From assembly GCA_963575745.1 (NCBI GenBank), contig CAUYUJ010006335.1, forward strand, positions 242,501 through 299,086: DNA of 56,586 nt, written 5' to 3'. Numbering within the stretch: the first letter of the stretch is position 1; each line of letters starts with the position of its first letter. Origin of the DNA: Prorocentrum cordatum (Eukaryota > Sar > Dinophyceae > Prorocentrales > Prorocentraceae). Both the position numbers and the translations under genes were made by a program. This document shows positions 31,506-43,400 of this stretch, in pieces. The notes under the pieces were generated by a model, which saw nothing but the letters and a program-made list of their open reading frames with translations, was not told the DNA's origin and did not search any database.

Positions 31506-32699
31506 CTCTCGGCACACACCTCACACGTTTCGTAGCCCCATAGGGAGCTCCACCGAAGGTCCCAGTGGCACAGCCCGCATGCGGTTCCTCCACCCAGGGC
31601 AGCGTTTCGTAGCCCATAGGGAGTCCACTGAGGTGTCCCAAGTGGTCAACAATCCCTCTATTCGGTTCCTCCCTCTTTCAGAGGCAAGCGTGTTCGTAGC
31701 CCCATAGGGAGCTCCACCGAAGGCCCCCCACTGGCCACAGCCCGCGTGCGGTTTCCCCCCACCCAAGGGCAGCGTTTCGGTACCCCATAGGGAAGCTCCA
31801 CCGACGTCCCATGGTACAGCCCGCATGCGGTTTCCCCCCACCAACCAGGGCAGCGTTTCGTACCCATATGGGGCTCCACCGAAGGTCCCAGGGCTACAGC
31901 CCGCAATGCGGTTCCCCCACCCAGGCAGCGTTTCGTGGCACCATAGGTGGACATCCACCGAAGGTCAGCAGTGGCACAGCCCGCATGCGGTTTCCCCCAC
32001 CCATGGCACGTTTCGTAGCCCCATAGGGGGCTCCACCGAAGGTCCCAGTGGCACAGCCCGCATGCGGTTCCCCCACCCCGGGCAGCGTTTCGTAGCCCCA
32101 TGTGGAGCTCCACCGAAGGTCCCAGTGGCACAGCCCGCATGCGGTTCCCCTACCCAGGGCAGCGTTTCGTAGCCCCATAGGGAGCTCCACCGAAGGTCCC
32201 AGTGGCACAGCTCGCATGCGGTTCCCCCACCCAGGGCAACGTTTCGTGGCCCCATAGGGAGCCCCACCGAAGGTCACAGTGGCACAGCCCGCATGCGGTT
32301 CCCCCACCCAGGACAGCGTTTTGTGGTCCCACAGGGAGTTCCACCGAAGGTCCCAGTGGCACAGCCCGCATGCGGTTCCCCCACCCAGGGCAGCGTTTCG
32401 TGGCCCCATAGGGAGCTCCACCTAAGGCCCCAGTCGCGCAGTTCGCATGCGCCCCCCCCCTCCCCCCCACCTAAGGTCACAGTGGCGCAGTTCGCATGCG
32501 TCCAGTACTGCGTTTCGTGGACCCATAGGGAGCTCCACCGAAGGTCCCAGTGGCGCAGTTCGCATGCGTCCTCCCCACATCCAGTACAGCGTTGCGTGGC
32601 CCCATAGAGAGCTCCACCGAAGGTCCCAGTAGCGCAGTTCGCATGCGTACCCCCCACCCAGTACAGCGTTTTGTGGCCCCATAAGGGGGCTTCCCCGAA
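31506..32699 (+). repeat. Satellite block D, 77-bp units, partly degraded
   Basis: 77-bp type. Units at about 31610-31960 have many single-base indels, unlike the clean units around them. The last units (32415-32690) shift to a GCGCAGTTCGCATGCGTCC variant. Confidence 0.92.
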
Positions 32700-33030
<331 letters not shown>

Positions 33031-33745
33031 TCCCATTTCCGCACACCCCTCACACGTTTCGTGGCCCCATAGGGAGCTCCACCGAAGGCCCCAGTGGCAG
33101 GGTCCGCATGCCTCCCCATTACCCATTTCGGCACACCCCTCACACGTTTCGTGGCCCCATAGGGAGCTCCACCGAAGGCCCCAGTGGCAGGGTCCGCATG
33201 CCTCCCACCACCCATTTCGGCACACCCTTTACACGTTTCGTGGCCCCATAGGGAGCTCCACCGAAGGCCCCAGTTGCAGGGTCCGCATGCCTCCCCACCA
33301 CCCATTTCGGCACACCCCCTCACAACTTTCGTGGCCCCATAGGGAGCTCTCACCGGAGCCCTAGTGGCAGGTCCGCATGCCTCCCCCAAACCCACCCGTC
33401 TTTTCAAAATCCCTTCACACAGTTCTAGCCTCCATAGGGAGCTCCACCGAAGGCCCCATTGGCAGGGTTGCAATGCCTCCCCACCACCCATCTCGGCACA
33501 CCCCTCACACGTTTCGTGGCCCCATAGGGAGCTCCACCGAAGGCCCCAGTGGCAGGGTCCGCATGCTTCCCCACCATCTATTTCGGCACACCCCTCACAC
33601 GTTTCGTGGCCCCATAGGGAGCTCCACCGAAGGCCCCAGTGACAGGGTTCGCATGCCTCCCCAACACCCATTTCGGCACTCCCCAACACCCATTTCGGCA
33701 CACCCCTCACACGTCTCGTGGCCCCATAGGGATCTCCACCGAAGG
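33031..33745 (+). repeat. Satellite block E, 90-bp units
   Basis: 90-bp type as in block B. Units at 33330-33440 are degraded. Confidence 0.93.
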
Positions 33746-33985
33746 TCGGGGGGAGCTTGAGACTCTGGTGACACATGCGTTGGCACGTCTGGGTGGCTAC
33801 CGGGTGGCTGGAACCGTTGGGGTAATTTTCGATGTTTTCTGGGGAATCGTCGATTAATTGTGTCTGTGTGTTTTTCCCAACCATCCTGTGGTGTTGGGTC
33901 CTCGTTTTGAAGAGACGTCGCCCCGCGTTCCTTCTCCTCCCCTCCTCCTCTCCTCCCCCTCCTCCTCCCTCCTCCTTGTGTTTCA
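33746..33985 (+). repeat. Unique insert and module boundary S6
   Basis: Unique 33746-33870 (GAGCTTGAGACTCTGGTGAC...TGTGTCTGTGTG), then CCCAACCAT at 33876-33884 and the GAAGAGACG block. The (TG)-rich lead-in resembles the end of LINE2 at 26140-26157. Confidence 0.85.
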
Positions 33986-35650
33986 CCCACCCAGTACAGC
34001 GTTTCGTGGACTCATAGGGAGCTCCACCGAAGGCCCCAGTGGCTGCGTTCGCATGGTGGCCCCGCCCCATTCCGGCACACCCCTCACGAGGATCGTGGCC
34101 CCATAGGAGCTCCACCGAAGGCCCCAGTGGCTGCGTTCGCATGGCGGCCCCGCCCCATTTCGGCACACCCCTCACGAGGATCGTGGCCCCATAGGGAGCT
34201 CCACCGAAGGCCCCAGTGGCAGCGTTCGCATGGCGGCCCCGCCCCATTTTGGCACACCCCTCACGAGGATCGTGGCCCCGTAGGGAGCTCCACTCCCATA
34301 GGGAGCTCCACCGAAGGCCCCAGTGGCAGCGTTCGCATGGTGGCCCCGCCCCATTTTGGCGCACCCCTCACGAGGATCGTGGCACCATAGGGAGCTCCAC
34401 CGAAGGCCCCAGTGGCAGCGTTCGCATGGCGGCCCCGCACCATTTTGGCGCCCCCCTCACGAGGATCGTGGCCTCATAGGGAGCTCCACCGAAGGCCCCA
34501 GTGGCAGCGTTCGCATGGCGGCCTCGGGCCATTTTGGCGCACCCCTCACGAGGATAGTGGCCCCATAGGGAGCTCCACAGAGGTCTCCAGTGGCAGCGTT
34601 CGCATGGTGGCCCCGCTCCATTTTGGCGCACCCCTCACGAGGATCGTGGCCCCATAGGGAGCTCCACCGAAGGCCCCAGTGGCAGCGTTTGCATGGCGGC
34701 CCCACACCATTTCGGCACACCCCTCACGAGGATCGTGGCCCCATAGGGACCTCCACCGAAGGCCCCAGTGGCAGCGTTCGCATGGCGGCCCCGCCACATT
34801 TTGGCGCACCCCTCACGAGGATCGTGGCCCCATAGGGAGCTCCACCGAAGGCCCCAGTGGCAGGGTTCTCATAGCGGCCTTGGGCCATTTCGGCACACCC
34901 CTCACGAGGATCGTGGCCCCATAGGAGCTCCAGCGAAGGCCCCAGTGGCAGCGTTCGCATGGCGGACCTGCCCCATTGCTGCACTCCCCTAACACGGTTC
35001 GCGGCCCTATAGGGAGCTCCACCGAAGGCCCCAGTGGCAGCGTTCGCATGGCGGCCCCAGGCCATTTCGGCACACCCATCACGAGGATCGTGGCCCCATA
35101 GGGAGCTCCACCGAAGGCGCCAGTGGCAGCGTTCGCATGGCGGCCTCGGACCATTTCGGCACACCCCTCACGAGGATCGTGGCCCCATAGGGAGCTCCAG
35201 CGAAAGCTCCAGTGGCAGCGTTCGCCTGGCGGCCCCGCCCCATTTTGGCGCACCCCTCACGAGGATCGTGGCCCCATAGGGAGCTCCACCGAAGGCCCCA
35301 GTGACAGGGTTCGCATGCCTCCCCAACACCCATTTCGGCACCATTTTGGCGCCCCCCTCACGAGGATCGTGGCCCCATAGGGAGCTCCACCGAAGGCGCC
35401 AGTGGCAGCGTTCGCATGGCGGCCTCGGACCATTTCGGCACACCCCTCACGAGGATCGTGGCCCCATAGGGAGCTCCACCGAAGGCCCCAGTGGCAGCGT
35501 TCGCATGGCGGCCTCGGGCCAGTTCGGCACACCCCTCACGAGGATCTTGGCCTCATAAAGGAGCTCCACCGAAGGCGCCAGTGGCAGCGTTCGCATGGCG
35601 GCATCGGGCCATTTCGGCACACCTCTCACGAGGATCGTGGCCCCATAGAG
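33986..35650 (+). repeat. Satellite block F, 89-bp units
   Basis: Units carry GCGTTCGCATGGCGGCCCCG and CTCACGAGGATCGTGGCCCC; period 89 bp (34182, 34271). Some units have a GCCATTTTGGCGCACC variant. Confidence 0.95.
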
Positions 35651-36085
<435 letters not shown>

Positions 36086-37550
36086 CACCCAGTACACCGT
36101 TTCGTGGCCCCATAGGGAGCTCCACCGAAGGCCCCAGTGCCCGCGCCCGCATGCGTCACCCACACCCATTTCGGCACACCCCTCACACGTTTCGTGGCTC
36201 CATAGGGAGCTCCACCGAAGGCCCCAGTGCCCGCGCCCGCATGCGTCACCCACACCCATTTCGGCACACCCCTCACACGTTTCGTGGCTCCATAGGGAGC
36301 TCCACCGAAGGCCCCAGTGCCCGCGCCCGCATGCGTCACCCACACCCATTTCGGCACACCCCTCACACGTTTCGTGGCTCCATAGGGAGCTCCACCGAAG
36401 GCCCCAGTGCCCGCGCCCGCATGCGTCACCCACACCCATTTCGGCACACCCCTCACACGTTTCGTGGCTCCATAGGGAGCTCCACCGAAGGCCCCACCCG
36501 CATGCGTCATTTCGGCACACCCCTCACACGTTTCGTGGCTCCATAGGGAGCTCCACCGAAGGCCCCAGTGCCCGCGCCCGCATGCGTCACCCACACCCAT
36601 TTCGGCACACCCCTCACACGTTTCGTGGCTCCATAGGGAGCTCCACCGAAGGCCCCAGTGCCCGCGCCCGCATGCGTCACCCACACCCATTTCGGCACAC
36701 CCCTCACACGTTTCGTGGCTCCATAGGGAGCTCCGCCGAAGGCCCCAGTGCCCGCGCCCGCATGCGTCACCCACACCCATTTCGGCACACCCCTCACACG
36801 TTTCGTGGCTCCATAGGGAGCTCCACCGAAGGCCCCAGTGCCCGCGCCCGCATGCGTCACCCACACCCATTTCGGCACACCCCTCACACGTTTCGTGGCT
36901 CCATAGGAGCTCCACCGAAGGCCCCAGTGCCCGCGCCCGCATGCGTCACCCACACCCATTTCGGCACACCCCTCACACGTTTCGTGGCTCCATAGGGAGC
37001 TCCACCGAAGGCACCAGTGCCCGCGCCCGCATGCGTCACCCACACCCATTTCGGCACACCCCTCACACGTTTCGTGGCTCCATAGGGAGCTCCACCGAAG
37101 GCCCCAGTGCCCGCGCCCGCATGCGTCAGCCACACCCATTTCGGCACACCCCTCACACGTTTCGTGGCTCCATAGGGAGCTCCACCGAAGGCCCCAGTGC
37201 CCGCGCCCGCATGCGTCAGCCACACCCAATTCGGCACACCCCTCACACGTTTCGTGGCCCCGTAGAGATCTCCGCCGAAGGCCACAGTGCCCGCGCCCGC
37301 ATGCGTCACCCACACCCATTTCGGCACGCCCTTCACGCGTTCCGTGGCCCCACAAGGAGCTCCGCCGAATGTCCCAGTGGGTGTGCCCGCATGCGTCCCG
37401 CACACCCATTTCGGCACACCCCTCACACGTTTCGTGGCCCCATAGGGAGCTCCACCGAAGGCCCCAGTGGGTGTGCCAGCATGCGTCCCGCACACCCATT
37501 TCGGCACACCCCTCGTACGTTCCGTGGCCCCGTAGGGGGCTCCACCGAGA
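36086..37550 (+). repeat. Satellite block G, 90-bp units, highly homogeneous
   Basis: Near-identical units with CCCGCGCCCGCATGCGTCAC and TTTCGTGGCTCCATAGGGAG; period 90 bp (36193, 36283). The last three units revert to a CGTGGCCCC variant. Confidence 0.95.
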
Positions 37551-37629
37551 AGATATTCACAATTGCAGTATTCACAATGGCATACGGTTGGGTCCTTCGC
37601 CAGGATAATTTCCCCCCCCCCCCCCCCCA
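37551..37629 (+). repeat. Module boundary S8, right terminus, and poly(C)
   Basis: ACGGTTGGG (37584-37592), TCCTTCGCCAGGATAATTT, then a C run at 37612-37628 where the array ends. Confidence 0.88.
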
Positions 37630-38628
37630 GTGCGCCGGCAGTTCTGGCGCTGCAATTTTTGCAGGATAGGGGCCCGTTCTGAGGCGAGCGTCAAGCGTTT
37701 CCCCAATTGGGTTTGCCATGCCCGTGCCTTGGCCCCTCGTGGTGAATTGGGTGGGTCGCTGGGTGTGGAGAGTGTGAAGCGACCAGCCTTGCGAAGCCCG
37801 CCAGGGGGGCGCGCGGTCAGACCTCGCACGGCGGACCGAGCTGGCAATGTTCGGAGTCGGTCGCCCTCGCCGCCTGAGCGTGCTGTGCGCTCCAAGGTTC
37901 GTTTCGCCACCACGGTTTCAATGCGCACACCTGATGCGGAAACACTTAACCAAGCTATCCAGGCCTTTGATCGGTCCTCTCCCTCCCCCGACCCCCGACC
38001 TCTTGTCTCGTCTGTGAGGTCGTCTGTCGTTCATCGCCGTGAAGACCCTGGTATGCTAATTGAAGATGTGCGGAGAGTTCGTCCGCGCACCGATTCAGTT
38101 ATCAACCCGAATGCAGTTTTGGCACAGGCGGTCCAGGAAGATCGGTCTCTCTCGCCTGATTCCCTCCCGCTCCTTCCCCCGTCGGTGAGCCTCGTCGTTC
38201 CCCCTCGTGAAGGACCCGCCTTTGTGCCCCCAACGCGGAACGTCCGTCCGCGCATAGGCACGTTCCAGCAGCTTAGGCCTGGAAGAGCGTCGCTTGCACA
38301 GGCCACTGTCCCCGCTGCTGTGCTGCCTGCACACGGGATGGTGCAGTCGCAGCATGCCCGAGGTCGCTTTCTGTGGGTGTCCCAAGGATCGGTTGTCCTC
38401 TGTGTGCGATGTGGATATTACACCACAGGCCTGGCTGGCCAGTTGCTGTTGGATTGCGCTCCGCTCCCGACACTGGGCGAACACGCTCGACGGAATCGTC
38501 GCCTCTTCCTCGCTGGATTTCATCCCAGCGACGAGGGGGGGCCCAATTCGAGAGTGATCCCAGCCCCCCGCCCTCTGGCCTCGGCCGATCCTGAAGTTGA
38601 TTGGTCGAGATTAGTCAGAGATTGGTGA
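37630..38628 (+). CDS. Open frame with internal duplication and CxxC...GxHP motif
   Basis: A 332-codon frame ending TGA at 38626-38628. The first codon is GTG; the first internal ATG is at 37921, so the 5' end may be truncated or spliced. Residues from about 106 and about 164 begin two related segments (LNQAIQ...DRS.SPD...VRPR and LAQAVQEDRS.SPD...VRPR), offset by 58 residues. C258-x2-C261-G, a later Cys, an Arg-rich stretch and LAGFHP then form a motif shared with 2388-3329. The likely role is nucleic-acid binding in a mobile element, inferred from the Cys/His pattern only. It sits between the satellite and LINE3 on the same strand. Confidence 0.5.
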   Translation: MRRQFWRCNFCRIGARSEASVKRFPNWVCHARALAPRGELGGSLGVESVKRPALRSPPGGRAVRPRTADRAGNVRSRSPSPPERAVRSKVRFATTVSMRTPDAETLNQAIQAFDRSSPSPDPRPLVSSVRSSVVHRREDPGMLIEDVRRVRPRTDSVINPNAVLAQAVQEDRSLSPDSLPLLPPSVSLVVPPREGPAFVPPTRNVRPRIGTFQQLRPGRASLAQATVPAAVLPAHGMVQSQHARGRFLWVSQGSVVLCVRCGYYTTGLAGQLLLDCAPLPTLGEHARRNRRLFLAGFHPSDEGGPNSRVIPAPRPLASADPEVDWSRLVRDW

Positions 38629-39045
38629 GGGATCTAGCAGAGTGCCTGGGCCCGTGCGCGCTCCTTCTGGACCTGCCGTGGGCTCCCTGGGCTCTTTGCT
38701 TCTGGACCTCGGCCCAAGGCGGCCGAAGCGAGCTCCTGGTCTCAAACTTTCCTTCCCTGGTGCTCGTTTTCAATTCGTTTTGTTTTCTTGTCGTAGCGGT
38801 CGGGCGGCTCGGAGGGCCTCGAGAGAGGCGCGCGCGTGCGCGCGCGCCCCGTGGCTCGCCCTGCTCGACTTCGGCACCGAGGTGGGCCCCGCGCCGCCCG
38901 CCGCTGCGGCTATCGCCGTGCCGCGTGCCGCCGCCGCGATCCTTCGGGTGGGCGAGGCGCGACTGGCACCGAGGGGAGGTCATTGCCTCCCCACTCTCAG
39001 GTGGCCGTCCAGTGCTCAGCGCGACGGTTCCCAGCAACGTCTTAT
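38629..39045. other. Unassigned DNA before LINE3
   Basis: No gene recognised. Includes a T-rich stretch (about 38765-38800) and a (GCGC)n stretch near 38828-38850. Confidence 0.4.
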
Positions 39046-39109
39046 CCTCCTCCTCCTCCTCCTCCTCCTCCTCCTCCTCCGCCTCCTCCTCCTCCTCCTC
39101 CTCTTTCCC
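39046..39109 (+). repeat. (CTC)n microsatellite 5' of LINE3
   Basis: CTC triplets with one CCGCC break, directly upstream of the LINE3 leader, in sense orientation. Confidence 0.95.
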
Positions 39110-39116
39110 TGAGGCT

Positions 39117-39129
39117 GCCATTTGGGCTC
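39117..39129 (+). other. Possible degenerate spliced-leader relic
   Basis: GCCATTTGGGCTC matches the middle and end of DinoSL (GCCATTTTGGCTC) at 12 of 13 positions, but the 5' CCGTA and final AAG are not kept. Its placement, right after (CTC)n and before a LINE, mirrors LINE1. Confidence 0.4.
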
Positions 39130-39358
39130 CTTGCGTGCGCGGGGCGCGCGCGCGGGGCGCGATCCATCTGGCGCCAGCCAGCTGCGAGCCGTGGGCGCGG
39201 CGATGGTGCCTTCTGTCGCCATTCCAGGCTCGCGGCCCAGGAGCCACTCCCCTGCCCGGCGCAGGCGGGCCGGCCGTGGGCGAGAAAGGGCGCGCCGCGA
39301 GCTGAGGCTCCACGCCGCGCGACGCCTACTCGCTCGGCGTCGCAGCGAACATCAGGCC

Positions 39359-40412
39359 ATGCCGCCGCCTTCGGCCGCTGGCGGCGCTGACGCAGCTGTG
39401 GGGCGCCGCGGCGGCCAAAGAGCTCGAACGCCTCGGCGAGCGCGGGGCCCCAGCCGCGGCCATGCCTCGCCACCAGGCTCTGCGGCTTCCGTAGCAACTT
39501 CCCCAGCAGGGACACGTGCTTCAAGTGCGGGCGGGATCGCCAAGGGCGCCTTCCAGCGGCAGCCGCGGCGCCGAAGGCGCCTGCCGCGCGGACACCCTCG
39601 GCTGGCCGCCGTCGTCGGGCCCCTTCTGCTGGTGGCCGTGGCGGTGGCGCTGCTGGCGCGGCCGCCGGCGACGCGGCCAGCCCCTCCGTCTTCGGGGCTC
39701 GCAAGGGGCTGGCGGCCATGCGGGGCCTGGACTACGACCCCGCCCAGCCCTAGGTCATCGCCATGCAGCGCCAGCTGGGCAAGCTCGAGGCGGAGGAGCG
39801 CCGCTCCCAGCCGCCTGAGCTGCTCCTTCGCGGCCTCCAGTCCCGCCTGGCAGATGCCAAGTCCAACCTGGAGCAAGTGGTGCCTGGGGGAAGGGCTGAG
39901 GCAAAGGTGGCTAGCCTTCGCCAGCAGCGCGAGAACCTCGCGGTCGGCGTGGCTGAGTTGGGCGGCGAGGTGGTCGCAGCTCAGCGCGCTGTGGCGGCCT
40001 CTGCGGCGGGCCCAGGAGGCGTGGACTTGGCGGCCGTCGCCACCGCGCTGCGTGGCCTGCAGACGCCGCTCAGCGCCGCCCCGCCGCAGCGGCCAACGGG
40101 CAAGGCGTCGCCCTGCTGGAGTCCATCCACGCCCAGGTGCTGGCCATGGGGGCTGCTTTCCCCGCCGCCCACGCCTTGCGTGCTGGGGCCGACGGGGGCA
40201 CGCCTGCTGCTGGCCCGCCTTCTGGAGTGTCCGCTGCGGGGGCACCAGCAACACCACCTGCCCTTGCCCCTGCGCCAGCGGCCCTGGCAGCACCAGCGAC
40301 ACCTGCCCCAACAGCAGCAAACGCTGGTTTTCCATTAGCCTCTTTTCGCCCCGCAGAGGGAGGAGGTGCTGCCATTTTGGAAGTCGTGGGCGTGGAAGAC
40401 ACGTGGGCGTAG
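39359..40412 (+). pseudogene. LINE3 ORF1 remnant
   Basis: A candidate start is the ATG at 39359 (MPPPSAAGG). A frame change is needed before the zinc finger PCLATRLCGFRSNFPS...CFKCGRD at about 39460-39530. A TAG at 39751-39753 interrupts the frame (YDPAQP-stop-VIAMQ). Then comes a clear coiled-coil region (QRQLGKLEAEERRSQ ... RQQRENLAVGVAELG). Near 40080-40100 the frame changes again into an Ala/Pro-rich tail ending at 40412. Same layout as LINE2 ORF1, with Cys spacing C-x5-C, 11 residues, C-x2-C. Confidence 0.65.
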
Positions 40413-40499
40413 AGGTCTTCGAGGTGTTGCCCGTCGCGGAGCACATCTCATCACGTACATCGCTTCACCCTGGGGGTCGCGTCGTGAGTTTTTGGGAAG

Positions 40500-43400
40500 A
40501 TGCCACCTGGTTTCCAGGCTGTTGCAGCACAGGAGCTTCGCATTGATGAGGACGAAGTTCGGCGTGCTCAAGGGTGGGCAGCCTGGAACGGTTGGCATAC
40601 GGTTATCTCTTCTTGTAGGCGCTGGGAGTCCGGGCGGCCTTCCGCTGGAGTTGAACTCCTTGCAACCTTGCCTGGGTGCTCACCCGCGCTGGGTCTGTCG
40701 AGCTGGTGCCGCATGTCTGCGTCGCGTGCCGCTCCGACTTCGGCATCGAGGGCGGGCTGGTCTTGGTCTTCGCCTATTTCGAGGTCGACAAGTGGTTTGA
40801 CGTTAACTCCTGCAGGTTGTTCGAGATTGCCTTGGCGCTGCGTGGCTGCAACCGGCCCTTCGCCATGGCTGCTGACTGGAACTGTGACCCGGTGGCGCTT
40901 CTGAACCGCAGCTTCCTGGACTGCGTGCCCGCCGGGGTTGTCGCGCGGCCTCGCGGGGAAAACGTCGGCGCGCAGGGAAACTATAGCAACGTCGACTACT
41001 GGTTGGCCTGCCTCTTGATCTCGGGCGCCCCGTCGGAGCCGCAGCCCGTGCCTCTTTGGCCTGCGGGCTCCCGCTTCCCCGTGGTGGTGGAGCTGCCGGC
41101 GGGGCTGGGGCCTCCGGTGGGCTCGCGTTGCCGGCGCCGCCTCAGCCCTCCCAGCGCCGCCCTGAGCATTCTTATGACTTCTGGCGCGGGCCTGGCCTAC
41201 GTGCAGGCCGTGGGCTGCGTGGCGGCGCGGGCTGTCGTGGCCTGGCCGCGCGACTTTGCCTGGCAGCTGGAGCTGGGGGCCATGCGCGCTCGACGTAAGT
41301 CCTTCGCCGAATGGGCCAAGACGTGCGATGGGGGGCAGGTTCGAGCCGCTGTTCTTTCTCGCCGGGCCGCTTGGGCTCCCCGCTCGCAGGTCCTTCGGCG
41401 CGTGCAGCGCGCTGCCGCAGCTCAGCGCGTGGCCGACGATCAGATGTGGAGTGCTCCGCCTGTCTCCATTATGCCGACGGCCGCGCGGGTGGCAGGGGCA
41501 GGTGCTGGCGAGCGGCATTTCGAGCTGGAGCGCCTCCGCGATTTCCCCGAGACGGATGACATGGCTCGCGCGCTCGCCTCTCTGCCGAAGGCCGCTCTGG
41601 CCATCCCGCGCATCGCCGAGGTGCGCGTTGCTGCCGAGAGCTTCGCTTGGCGCGCGGCAGGGTGCTGACGCCGCGGGCGCGCAGTCTCCTCGGCGATTCT
41701 ACGCTCTCCTGCTTGTCTACATCAGGTGGCTTGCTGAGCTTTGGGGGAGGTGGCCGACCCAGCTCGTGGCCGTCCGCGTCGCTCTGCTGGCCAAGCCGAC
41801 AGGAGGCTGGCGGCAGATTGCGCCGCTGCAGGCCGCCCGCCGAATATGGTCGCAGGTTCGTGGCGGCCAGTTGCGGGCTTGGCCCCTGGAGCACCGGCGG
41901 CCCTACTGCGTTGGCGGCGGGCAAGACCGCGCTGGGCGTGGCCTCGCGCGCCTTGCTGCATGCCGAGGCGGCCTTGGCAGATGGGGGCGGCGTGGTCACG
42001 GCCGTCGTGGACATCGAGAAGTGCTTCGATCGTGTGTACTGGAGGCGGCTGGCTGAAAAACGCGCCAGCATTCTTTCCCAAGGCAGCTGCTCGCGTGCGC
42101 CCTGGCCATGCTGGTGGCTGGTGTGGCCGCATGTTACGTCCTACTCGGTGATCGTGGATCGTGGTGCTCTCCCTGGCTGGAGGTTCGCCATGGCCTTTGC
42201 GCAGCTCGCCTTGCTCTCCGCCATGTGCGCCTTATGGAGAGCGCCTAACTCCGCGCGCCCTCGACGCCAATCGGGGCTTCCGCGACTCCCTTGACATTTT
42301 CGCCGGCGACCTTGCCCTGCAGGTCGTCGGCCAGTTTCGCGCGCTGCAGGAGCTGTCCGTGGATTCCATCAAGATGCTGTGCGCCGCCGTGCAGGGCCGG
42401 GGCCTGCCCGTCGCCGAGTCCAATGCGCTGCTCGCGACCTCCGAGGAGGTGCATGGGCAGCGCGTCGCAGCAGTCGTGGCTGGAGTTCTTGGGCCTGGAG
42501 GTTTCCACGGGGAAGCCTATTCAGTCCTCGGTTCTACGTCGCCGCGTGCGCAGGGTGTCCAAGCGAGGGCGCCACTTTCGGCGACTGGCTTCCTCGGGGC
42601 TCAAGTTCGGGGAAGTCGCTCGGGCTGCCGTGGGGCCGACCGCCCCCGACGGCCTCGGGATTCCGGGGGCAGCCCCGCACGTTATCACCAAGATGACGCC
42701 CCTAGTGAAGCAGGGCTAGGCGGACCCCGTGGGGGCTCCCACTGGATCGCCTCGCAGCGGGGCGCCTCGCCTGCCACCCATCCTGCTTGCACTGCTATTG
42801 CTGGGCCTGTTCATGACTGGGCTCGCATTTTTCGCGCCGGCGCGGTGCCTCATGCTGTTACTCGGCGCGCCTGGCGGATTCAGTTCCTCGAGGTGACGAC
42901 GGCTGGTGGCCGATGCTGGGGGCGAGTGGCGGGGCCAGCTGGGGCGCTCGCTCGGTCCGTGCAGCGCCTCGGGTGGATTGGTTCGTCGGCGTTTGCGGTG
43001 CGGGCCCGCTCGGGTGAGGTGCTGGACCTGCGTGCTGCGTCGCCGCCCATCGTGACGTGTCTCGCCCTCCGGGGCTACGAGGCGGTGGGATGGTCTACCT
43101 GGGCGCTGCGGGCCGACGCCATGCCCGGCGGTCCTGGCCCGCCCCGCGAGGATCCTGTTAGCATCTGGCTGGCCCCTCTCGGAGGGCTCCTGAATGCTGG
43201 GGCGAAGACCGAGAACTGGGTCCTCGATCCCATCGCACGCGCTGCCCGTCGGACGGCAGCCATGAGGTGCCACTTCTCTCAGCGGCGCCTATGCCGGTAC
43301 CCCTGCGCCTCCAGCCCGGACTGCCAGCGATGCGCAGGCGTGCTTGGTATTTTTTCTCAGCGGTGCTCGTGTTGCCCATGCTTGGGCGACGACCGCGAGC

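Noticed and set aside
34505-34520. GCCATTTTGGC in satellite block F
   Set aside because: A variant of GGCCATTTCGGCACACC in the repeat unit; the match arises by substitution within the satellite.
40368-40383. GCCATTTTGG resembling part of DinoSL
   Set aside because: Only 10 nt match, inside LINE3 ORF1 coding sequence, with no flanking leader similarity.
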